Part shown: positions 1 through 5,528 of the stretch, piece by piece
How positions within the stretch are numbered: the stretch's first letter is position 1
Layout of the letters: every line of letters begins with the position of its first letter
NCBI GenBank assembly: GCA_965651255.1
Contig: CBFGRU010000209.1
Coordinates: 1 to 5,528 of the forward strand
DNA length: 5,528 nt
Direction: 5' to 3'
From: CBFGRU01 sp965651255
GTDB taxonomy: Bacteria > Planctomycetota > Phycisphaerae > Phycisphaerales > SM1A02
Translations under genes and position numbers: made by a program
Notes under the pieces: model-generated
The model's database searches: none
The model's input: only the letters and a program-made list of their open reading frames with translations
Told to the model about the DNA's origin: nothing

Positions 1-215
1 CCGCCACGTTGACGGCGCAGGACTTCCTGACCACCAACAGCGATGGGTACTTTGCCGCGGTGCGCTTCCTCACAACCGGTTTGGATGGTAATGGATCCGA
101 TGCAATCTCAGGGCAGTTGATCACGACGATCATCCCGCTGCCCGCGCCGGTGTGGATGGCCGGGGCCGGGTTGCTCGGCGTCATCGGATACCGCCTGAAA
201 CGACGATCCGCGTGA
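1..215 (+). CDS. C-terminal tail of an exported protein with a VPLPA/PEP-CTERM-type sorting signal (5' partial)
   Basis: The frame is open from the window's left edge and ends at TGA 213-215, so only about 70 C-terminal residues are present. The TTG at 9 is an in-frame leucine codon, not a credible start. The last 30 residues form a tripartite sorting signal: the motif IPLPA (132-146), a hydrophobic helix (PVWMAGAGLLGVIGY, about 144-188), and a basic tail (RLKRRSA, 192-212). In PEP-CTERM and VPLPA-CTERM families this tail targets Sec-exported proteins to an exosortase, which cleaves near the motif and hands the protein to the cell surface or matrix. The region before it (Thr, Ser, Gly, Asp-rich, for example TTGLDGNGSDAISG) fits an extracellular domain, but too little remains to name the protein. 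A hairpin begins 21 bp after the stop. The sorting tail is clear; the exact subfamily (PEP- or VPLPA-CTERM) and the protein's function are unknown. Confidence 0.8.
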   Translation, partial: ATLTAQDFLTTNSDGYFAAVRFLTTGLDGNGSDAISGQLITTIIPLPAPVWMAGAGLLGVIGYRLKRRSA

Positions 216-236
216 GTTCACACTCAACTGATTGCT

Positions 237-267
237 CAGCGGGCCTGACTCATCGTCAGGCCCGCTG
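237..267. terminator. Perfect 12-bp hairpin between convergent genes, probable terminator
   Basis: CAGCGGGCCTGA (237-248) pairs perfectly with TCAGGCCCGCTG (256-267) across a 7-base loop. It lies 21 bp past the stop of the left-hand exported-protein gene and 32 bp past the stop of the minus-strand oxidoreductase gene. The following bases on the plus strand (TCGTTGT) are only modestly T-rich, and the other side is not T-rich, so it is not a textbook intrinsic terminator. The position between two converging genes and the strong GC-rich stem suggest that it ends transcription from one or both sides. Confidence 0.7.
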
Positions 268-299
268 TCGTTGTATCGAACACTCACCTTTGATCTCGA

Positions 300-1478
300 T
301 CACCGCAGCCCGATCTCGCGCAGCAGTGGTGCGACCGGCACGAGCGTCCCGCCGTTGGCGGCACTTTGCCTCACCGCCTCCATGATGCACACCGTTTCGA
401 GGCCTTGCTCAAGGTCCGGCTCGTTCGGCGTTCCGTTGATGAGCGAGAGAGCAAAGTGCTCTGCATAATTCGCAAACTCTCCGTAATGCATGCCGTGCAC
501 TTCACTGTTGAAGTAGTAATGGCGTCCTGCGTAGAGGTGATCCTCAACAACCTCGGTGTTGTCGTCAGTCGTGTGCAGATACCGCATGTCGTGGTACTGC
601 GCCAGACTTGACCCGCCGGAACCATACAACATCAGTTCGATACAGTTGCGCGCTCGGGGGAGTTCGTGCACGCCGTAATGCCCCATCGCGCGGCCAAGCA
701 CGCCCCGCTCAGACTGGGCGTTCACCAGATACATGTCATTTCCTCTGACATGGAACTCCCTGCCCACGGACGATACCTGGCCGAACGCCTGCACTTCAGC
801 AATCGGGCCGAGATACCAGCGCAAGAGGTCGAGCGGATGACTCAGGCCGAGAAAGACCCAGTCGGTCTCGGTCGCAGCCCAGGGGCTCTTCCGGTAGTAC
901 CAGTCCATGCGATGGATGTAATGCGCATCGGCCAGTTCGATCATGCCGATCTCTCCGTTCTCATAGGCAGAGCGCTGACGCAGGAAGGGGTGAAAGAACC
1001 GCGTACTCTGTCCAACCATCAGGCGTCGTCCGGTTGCCCTCCCCGCTTCGAGGAGTCGGGCTGCATCAGCCAGATTGTTGATGAGTGGCTTGGTGCAGAT
1101 GACATCCTTCCCGGCGTCGAACGCGCGGAGGATGTGATCTGCGTGCTGCGCATCGGGCGTGTAGATTGCAACGATCTCGACATCATCGCGCGCGAGCATC
1201 GCGTCGTAGTCTGCCGTGTAAAACAACTTGGGAAGCTCAAGGCGAGATGCTTCCCGCTTGGCAGGATCCCGATCACACCCTGCAACCGGATAACACGCTC
1301 CGCACCGTGTCGCCAAGGCGATCAGCAACGTACGACCTTCGTGCAGCCCAAGGACACCAACCCCTTTTCGCTCGGGATGCGGCGAAGGCGTAATGACTGG
1401 GTTCGTACCAGGAATGTGTTCGATGAATGACATGAATTCTACACTCGCTGCACCGGTGAATCGGTTCGCACTCGACAT
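300..1478 (-). CDS. Gfo/Idh/MocA-family NAD(P)-dependent oxidoreductase
   Basis: This is a 392-residue protein of the Gfo/Idh/MocA family, whose cytosolic members oxidise or reduce sugars, inositols and related polyols with NAD(P). Residue numbers are from the ATG at 1478. The N-terminal Rossmann domain has the loop GVGVLGLHEG (39-48). The second strand ends in AGCD, with D69 suggesting NAD preference. The motif CTKP holds K130, equivalent to the catalytic lysine of the family's EKP motif; the usual Glu is replaced here. The C-terminal domain carries GLSHPLDLLRWYLG, with H214 and D217 matching the conserved active-site His and Asp. Length is normal for the family. The substrate cannot be told from sequence. 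The start is uncertain: ATG 1478 follows the upstream stop by 18 bp, TTG 1484 is also in frame, and an internal ATG at 1433 would give 377 residues and a more usual distance to the Rossmann loop. None has a clear Shine-Dalgarno. It is probably co-transcribed with the ankyrin gene upstream. Confidence 0.9.
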   Translation of the reverse strand: MSSANRFTGAASVEFMSFIEHIPGTNPVITPSPHPERKGVGVLGLHEGRTLLIALATRCGACYPVAGCDRDPAKREASRLELPKLFYTADYDAMLARDDVEIVAIYTPDAQHADHILRAFDAGKDVICTKPLINNLADAARLLEAGRATGRRLMVGQSTRFFHPFLRQRSAYENGEIGMIELADAHYIHRMDWYYRKSPWAATETDWVFLGLSHPLDLLRWYLGPIAEVQAFGQVSSVGREFHVRGNDMYLVNAQSERGVLGRAMGHYGVHELPRARNCIELMLYGSGGSSLAQYHDMRYLHTTDDNTEVVEDHLYAGRHYYFNSEVHGMHYGEFANYAEHFALSLINGTPNEPDLEQGLETVCIMEAVRQSAANGGTLVPVAPLLREIGLR

Positions 1479-1496
1479 CACCAACGCGATGTTGAC

Positions 1497-3050
1497 TCAG
1501 AGGCCGCGCCGGGTCGATTCCTGCTCTTCCAGCCAGCGGACAACCGCTTCACGATCTGGATCATCGTCCGGTCGCTGAAGTGCGATATCGAGCGCGGTAA
1601 ACCCATTGGTGGTGGTTGCATTGCGGTTCGCGCCCGCCTCTGCCAGCACCGCGAGACTTGCCGCATCGCCCGTCTTTGCGGCCCAGAGAAACGGCGTCAT
1701 GCCGTCGCCACTGGTAACTTCAATCACTGCGCCGGCTTCGAGCAAAGCGCGGACTGCGCCTTCGTTCCCTTTGGCTGCTGCCAGTGTCAGCGCTGTCCAT
1801 CCCGTTCGTGACGTCGCCGCCAGGTTCCAGTCATCGCGCAACGTCAGCACCCATCGCATCATCGCACCATCATCCGGTGCGAACGCCGCCCACATCGGCA
1901 ATGTGTACCAGCGCAGGTCGCGCTTCTCCGCCATCGCACCGGCTTCGAGGAGAATCCGCGCGGCCTCACGGTGACCCGACCAGACGGAGGCCATCAGGGC
2001 GGTCCGCCCTTCTCGCGTTGCCAACTCGACCGGTGAACCTGCATTCAACAGTACGTGCAGCGTCCGCGCATCGCCCGCACGGGCTGCGTAGTAGAGCGGC
2101 GAGCGTCCTTCATCATCCACATCATTCGTCTTCGCGCCATGCTGCAAGAGCGCTTCAACTGACTCGGCTGCTCCCCGGGATGCGGCAAAGCAAATGAGCG
2201 GGACCCCACCTGAATCTCGCTTCATTGCATCCGCACCCCGGCGCAACAGCTCCCGGACAATTGTGTCCTGACCACCCGAGATCGCCGCGTGCACCGCGGT
2301 TGCACCACGTTCATTGGCCTGTGTGATCGATGCGCCGCTTTCGATCAACACACGTGCATTCTCAAGGCGACCCGCCCATGCAGCCCGCATCAATGCATTC
2401 ATCCGCCACCGGTCGAACTCATCGTGGCGTGCGCCGGCCTGAACCAGCAACCGAACACGATCAGGATCAGCAAGGCCCGCCGCGTAGATGAGCGCACTCG
2501 ACTCATTCTCATCTATCGCGTGAACATCGGCACCGGCAGCGAGCAGAATGCGAACGCGCGCCGCATCGCCATACGCCGCGGCTCCGATCAGCGCCGTTGA
2601 TCCCATATCGTTCACCGCATCAACCGCTGCGCCTCGCTCGATTAGAAGACGACACATCTCCTCATCACCGAAAAATGCTGCCCAAATCAAGGGGGTTGAC
2701 CCGATCGCGGTGCGGGCATGCACGTTGGCGCCACGCTCGATGAGAAACGTGACCGTCGGCGCATCGGCCCAGCCGCAGGCAAGGTGCAGAGCGGTCGCCC
2801 CATCGGACTTCGGATGGTCGCTGATCATGGCCAGGTTGACATCAACCCCCTTTCGCAATTCGGCGTCGATGCCGCGCACATCGCCCTTTTCAGCGGCGAC
2901 ATGAATCGGCGCACTCCGGCCTGAGGCGGTCGTGGTTTCCGGTTCAAGCGTCGCCGGTGGAGGATCGATGCGATTCCCAGCAACACCTGCAGCACAGAAC
3001 CACAGGAACACCAGCACGGGCACAATCAGATGTTGTTGCTGCCATCTCAT
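1497..3050 (-). CDS. Exported ankyrin-repeat protein (about 14 repeats)
   Basis: This is a 517-residue protein (numbered from ATG 3050) with an apparent Sec signal peptide: a short polar start with one Arg, a hydrophobic run LIVPVLVFLWFCAAGVA, and likely cleavage near residue 24. The cysteine in the run lacks a proper lipobox. After a Pro/Thr-rich linker (about 26-44), nearly the whole chain is ankyrin repeats of about 33 residues, starting near residues 45, 84, 117, 150, 184, 216, 249, 282, 315, 348, 382, 417, 450 and 483. They show the G-x-T-A/P-L-x-x-A-A ... LL-x-x-GA-x-V pattern. Repeat 11 (WYTLPMWAAFAPDDG) and the last one are degenerate. Repeats 1-2 are separated by an insert (NLAMISDHPKSDG). 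No catalytic domain is seen. Ankyrin stacks bind proteins, so a periplasmic scaffold or binding role is an inference; partners are unknown. GTG 3056 is an alternative start. The oxidoreductase gene follows after 18 bp. Confidence 0.9.
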   Translation of the reverse strand: MRWQQQHLIVPVLVFLWFCAAGVAGNRIDPPPATLEPETTTASGRSAPIHVAAEKGDVRGIDAELRKGVDVNLAMISDHPKSDGATALHLACGWADAPTVTFLIERGANVHARTAIGSTPLIWAAFFGDEEMCRLLIERGAAVDAVNDMGSTALIGAAAYGDAARVRILLAAGADVHAIDENESSALIYAAGLADPDRVRLLVQAGARHDEFDRWRMNALMRAAWAGRLENARVLIESGASITQANERGATAVHAAISGGQDTIVRELLRRGADAMKRDSGGVPLICFAASRGAAESVEALLQHGAKTNDVDDEGRSPLYYAARAGDARTLHVLLNAGSPVELATREGRTALMASVWSGHREAARILLEAGAMAEKRDLRWYTLPMWAAFAPDDGAMMRWVLTLRDDWNLAATSRTGWTALTLAAAKGNEGAVRALLEAGAVIEVTSGDGMTPFLWAAKTGDAASLAVLAEAGANRNATTTNGFTALDIALQRPDDDPDREAVVRWLEEQESTRRGL

Positions 3051-3056
3051 GCCCAC

Positions 3057-3062
3057 ATTCTA
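3057..3062 (-). promoter_or_regulatory. Candidate -10 box for a leaderless ankyrin/oxidoreductase transcript
   Basis: Read on the minus strand the hexamer is TAGAAT, five of six matches to the TATAAT consensus, followed by GTGGGC and then the ATG at 3050. A -10 box usually sits 6-7 bases before the transcription start, so the mRNA would begin at or beside the A of the ATG. This supports ATG 3050 over GTG 3056, which would directly abut the box. No convincing -35 box is seen at 16-18 bp spacing. Inferred from pattern and position only. Confidence 0.4.
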
Positions 3063-3101
3063 ATCGACACACGCGCCCTGCTCGCGAATGAATCGGTCAC
3101 G

Positions 3102-3110
3102 TGCTATCGT
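3102..3110 (+). promoter_or_regulatory. Candidate extended -10 element for a leaderless galK transcript
   Basis: TGCTATCGT combines an extended -10 TGn with TATCGT, a TANNNT hexamer, placed seven bases (CGAACCA) before the ATG at 3118. That spacing would put the transcription start on or next to the start codon, giving a leaderless mRNA. There is no Shine-Dalgarno before this ATG. The hexamer matches the consensus at only four of six positions and no clear -35 box is visible, so this is tentative. Confidence 0.35.
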
Positions 3111-3117
3111 CGAACCA

Positions 3118-4353
3118 ATGCCAGCCGATGCTGTCGATCCCATTCTGCCAGCGCCTGACACGAACGAGCACCGCCGCGCGATCCAGGTGGCCTTCACGAA
3201 TCGATTCGGCCACGCCCCCACCTGCTTCGGGATCGCGCCGGGCCGTGTCAATCTCATCGGTGAACACACCGATTACAACGACGGGTTTGTCATGCCTGTC
3301 GCGATCAATCGCGAAACGATCATTGCCGCAGCACCGACTGCAAAGGGCCCTTCGACGTTTGTCGCTCATACGTTCGACCGTGAACTGGAGATCAACCTGG
3401 AGACACCGCATGATCCGGTTCCGAAGGATTCGCCTGATTCGTTCATCAATTATCCGCTCGGGGTCATCGAGCACTTTCGTGACACCCTGGCCCAAAGCGG
3501 ATGGGAGCGAAGAATTCCGAACCTGAATGTCTTCATCTCGAGCAGCGTCCCGATCGGCTCCGGCCTTTCGTCGAGCGCCAGTGTCGAAGTCGCGATGTTG
3601 CAGGTTCTTCAAGGCGTGACCGGGTTCTCACTCAGTCCGGTCGAAGGGGCGCTGCTGTGCCAACGTGCCGAACACACCTACGCCGGCACACCGTGCGGCA
3701 TCATGGACATGTTCATCTCGCTGATGGGTGTCGCCGGACACGCGCTTCTGATTGATTGCAGAACGAATGAATCCAGAGCCATTCCACTTCCCGCCGAAGC
3801 GGACTGTACGGTTCTGATCATTGATACTCTTCTCAAGCACGACCTTGCTGCCGGGGAATATGCGGAACGACGCGCCACGTGCATGAAGGCAGCGCGATCA
3901 TGCGGAGTTGAGTCGCTGCGCGAAGCCACTCTTGCGATGCTCGAACCGGCCGGCCTGGATGAGATTACGCGGCGACGAGCATCCCATGTCGTCACCGAGA
4001 ATACACGCGTTCTGCTCGCTGCCGCGGCCCTCCAGCAACACGATCTCGACACTTTCGGCGATCTGTTGTTCGCCAGTCATGAATCACTTCGCGACCTGTA
4101 CGAAGTGTCTTGCCCGGAGCTTGACACCATCGTGGATGCGGCGCGCGCCATCAAGCGTCGTGCGCCCCGGGCGGTTATCGGTGCGCGCATGACCGGTGGC
4201 GGATTTGGTGGTTGTGCGATCATCCTCTGCCGCGCCGATGCCGCCAAGGCAGTTGCATTCGAGGTTCTTGATGCGTTCAGCAAGCATCATGGGCACGCAC
4301 CTCGAATCTATGCGACACCCACCTGTTCTGGTGCGCATCTACTCATGCCCTGA
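3118..4353 (+). CDS. galK: Galactokinase
   Basis: This 411-residue cytosolic GHMP-superfamily kinase phosphorylates alpha-D-galactose with ATP to galactose 1-phosphate, the first committed step of the Leloir pathway. Numbers are from ATG 3118. The galactokinase signature GRVNLIGEHTDYNDGF (41-56) holds the catalytic Arg42 and the sugar-binding Glu49, His50 and Asp52. The GHMP ATP loop is PIGSGLSSSAS (145-155). The catalytic base lies in CGIMDMF (Asp197); most family members read GIMDQF, so Met198 is unusual. Family blocks YEVSCPELD (328-336) and GARMTGGGFGG (355-365) are intact, and the length is typical. An in-frame ATG at 3088 would add ten residues. I prefer 3118 because it gives a more usual N-terminus and leaves room for the divergent promoters. 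No galT, galE or galM lies beside it, so the rest of the pathway must be elsewhere. Its 3' end overlaps the opposing murJ by 15 bp. Confidence 0.96.
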   Translation: MPADAVDPILPAPDTNEHRRAIQVAFTNRFGHAPTCFGIAPGRVNLIGEHTDYNDGFVMPVAINRETIIAAAPTAKGPSTFVAHTFDRELEINLETPHDPVPKDSPDSFINYPLGVIEHFRDTLAQSGWERRIPNLNVFISSSVPIGSGLSSSASVEVAMLQVLQGVTGFSLSPVEGALLCQRAEHTYAGTPCGIMDMFISLMGVAGHALLIDCRTNESRAIPLPAEADCTVLIIDTLLKHDLAAGEYAERRATCMKAARSCGVESLREATLAMLEPAGLDEITRRRASHVVTENTRVLLAAAALQQHDLDTFGDLLFASHESLRDLYEVSCPELDTIVDAARAIKRRAPRAVIGARMTGGGFGGCAIILCRADAAKAVAFEVLDAFSKHHGHAPRIYATPTCSGAHLLMP

Positions 4354-5528
4354 CGATTGCCCGCCATCTGCTCTTGCCGGCCGGCCGATCGCCCAATGAA
4401 GCTCGGGGCGGCGCAACAGCAGCGAAGCGAGCGCATACGTCGCTCCGCCGCAGAAGACCAGCGCGGACAGTCGAATCGCCTGACCCGACCAGGTGCTTGT
4501 TTCAGGCAACAACCATTTGACGGTGAGCACGCTGAAAGCCATGGCGGTCGTCATTGCCGCGCTCATGAACCAACTCTTCATCACCACTCGTTCAACCGGC
4601 CGGGGTGCGTGTCGCGCCACGAGCCGCAGCAGAATGGTGACCTGAAGCATCGCACAAATCGCGGTTGACCACGCCAGCCCTGCGACCTTGAGCGGTGTGC
4701 AGATCAGGATGATGTTGAGTGCGAGATTCAAACCCACGATTCCCAGGGCGACCTTGACCGGAGTTCGGCTGTCCCCTTTCGCGTAGAACGCCCGCGTCAG
4801 CACATGGGTCATGGAGTACGCCCAGATGGCAGGCGCATACCCCATGAGGATGAATGCAACACGTCTCGTTTCTTCAGATGAAAAGTCGCCCCCCTGAAAC
4901 ACCACGGCCGTCAGCGGTTCACGAACCAGCATCAAACCAACACTTGCGGGCAGGCCGATGTACACGACCAATCGCAATCCACGGTGCAGGATGTTGGTGA
5001 ATGACGCCGCCTCAGTCGCTGCCCGTGAGAGCGCAGGGAAGATCGCAGTCGCGACGGCAATTCCGAAGACTCCCAACGGAAACTCGTACAGGCGCTGCGC
5101 GTAGCTCAGCGCCGCCATTGCTCCGGGATCAAGCGGGTAGTCGTAGCCGAAGATCGTGGAGCCGATTGTTGTGGGGTAGCTCGCAATCAATCCATCGAGA
5201 AATGTGTTCAACTGCAATACGCCAAGGCCGAGAATCATTGGCCACGCCTGCTGCATGACCTGTCGCAGAGGTTTGCGGCCATGCTGAAGTTCATCACCCG
5301 AGTGGGTTCGCCAAGCAACCCCGCGGAGCGCGATCAAACTCCAGACCACCTGAACCAGTCCCGCGATGACCACAGCCCCGGCCACAATCTGAATGTGCAT
5401 GCGCGTTGTGTCATCAGCACCGACGTCATCAGCGCGAATGAACGGAAGCAAGCCCACTGCCGCGGCAACGATGCAGAGATTCAGGACGACCGGAGCGGCG
5501 GCGGTCGGTCCGAATCGCCCATGGACCT
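4339..5528 (-). CDS. murJ: Lipid II flippase MurJ (MviN family), N-terminus cut by the window edge
   Basis: The minus-strand frame is open to the window's right edge and ends at TAG (4339-4341), giving 395 residues of a protein normally about 500-550 long. MurJ is an inner-membrane MOP-superfamily transporter that flips lipid II across the membrane for peptidoglycan synthesis. Ten hydrophobic segments are visible (starting near residues 8, 45, 94, 149, 184, 223, 259, 284, 319 and 350 of the fragment), matching TM5-14 of the 14-helix MurJ fold. The block YAQRLYEFPLGVFGIAVATAIFP is strongly MurJ-like. Its Arg145 and Glu148 correspond to E. coli Arg270 and Glu273, needed for flippase function. 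FYAKGDSRTPVKVA is another family block. A loop of about 20 residues (SYPTTIG...YDYPLDPG) before this block is longer than in E. coli. The GTG at 5457 is internal, because upstream codons (GRFGPTAAAPVVLN) continue the family match. It converges on galK with a 15-bp overlap and no terminator is seen between them. Confidence 0.94.
   Translation of the reverse strand, partial: VHGRFGPTAAAPVVLNLCIVAAAVGLLPFIRADDVGADDTTRMHIQIVAGAVVIAGLVQVVWSLIALRGVAWRTHSGDELQHGRKPLRQVMQQAWPMILGLGVLQLNTFLDGLIASYPTTIGSTIFGYDYPLDPGAMAALSYAQRLYEFPLGVFGIAVATAIFPALSRAATEAASFTNILHRGLRLVVYIGLPASVGLMLVREPLTAVVFQGGDFSSEETRRVAFILMGYAPAIWAYSMTHVLTRAFYAKGDSRTPVKVALGIVGLNLALNIILICTPLKVAGLAWSTAICAMLQVTILLRLVARHAPRPVERVVMKSWFMSAAMTTAMAFSVLTVKWLLPETSTWSGQAIRLSALVFCGGATYALASLLLRRPELHWAIGRPARADGGQSSGHE

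Noticed and set aside
666..1430. A 254-codon open frame on the plus strand opposite the oxidoreductase gene.
   Set aside because: It lies wholly inside a gene with clear family motifs, its translation shows no recognisable domain, and long antisense frames are common opposite GC-rich coding sequence.
1436..1441. TAGAAT on the minus strand just before the in-frame ATG at 1433 of the oxidoreductase, a possible internal leaderless promoter.
   Set aside because: Only two bases separate it from the ATG, too close for transcription to start at that codon.
3097..3612. A 171-codon open frame on the minus strand opposite galK.
   Set aside because: It is an antisense shadow of the conserved N-terminal half of GalK, with a highly charged, domain-free translation.
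4378..4387. The palindromic GCCGGCCGGC run near the murJ 3' end as a terminator or regulatory site.
   Set aside because: It has no loop or T-run, lies inside the murJ coding region, and is explained by GC-rich codons.
4357..4668. A 103-codon plus-strand frame opposite the murJ 3' end.
   Set aside because: The translation is low-complexity, rich in Arg, Gln and His, and the opposite strand is a clear MurJ coding region.
5455..5457. GTG as a start codon for a 372-residue protein in the murJ frame.
   Set aside because: The frame stays open and keeps matching MurJ up to the window edge, so this is an internal valine codon.

Overview
The window looks like ordinary chromosomal DNA from a fairly GC-rich bacterium. 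I lean towards an uncultured planctomycete, probably of the Phycisphaerae type. The reasons are a protein tail with an IPLPA/PEP-CTERM-like sorting signal, a Gfo/Idh/MocA oxidoreductase with a GVGVLGLHEG nucleotide-binding loop, weak or absent Shine-Dalgarno sequences, and a MurJ with a long extra loop. This assignment is inferred from style and not from a marker gene.

Layout. (1) Positions 1-215 (+) encode the C-terminal tail of an exported protein with a VPLPA/PEP-CTERM-type anchor. A perfect 12-bp hairpin (237-267) follows and separates it from the converging next gene. (2) Positions 300-1478 (-) encode a Gfo/Idh/MocA-family NAD(P)-dependent oxidoreductase. (3) Positions 1497-3050 (-) encode an exported protein made almost entirely of about 14 ankyrin repeats. 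It lies just upstream of the oxidoreductase with an 18-bp gap, so the two probably form one transcript. (4) A 67-bp divergent intergenic region (3051-3117) holds candidate -10 boxes for both directions. Each is placed 6-7 bp from an ATG, which suggests leaderless mRNAs. (5) Positions 3118-4353 (+) encode a complete galactokinase (GalK). (6) Positions 4339-5528 (-) encode the C-terminal three quarters of the lipid II flippase MurJ, cut by the window edge. It overlaps the galK 3' end tail-to-tail by 15 bp.

The genes do not form one obvious pathway: GalK feeds the Leloir pathway, MurJ serves peptidoglycan synthesis, and the oxidoreductase probably acts on a sugar or sugar derivative of unknown identity. 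No RNA gene, mobile element, CRISPR array or clear novel system is visible. The points most worth a second look are the mirrored leaderless promoter arrangement, the exported ankyrin protein coupled to an oxidoreductase, the Gln-to-Met change beside the GalK catalytic aspartate, and the antisense overlap of galK and murJ. All intergenic stretches are under 90 bases.
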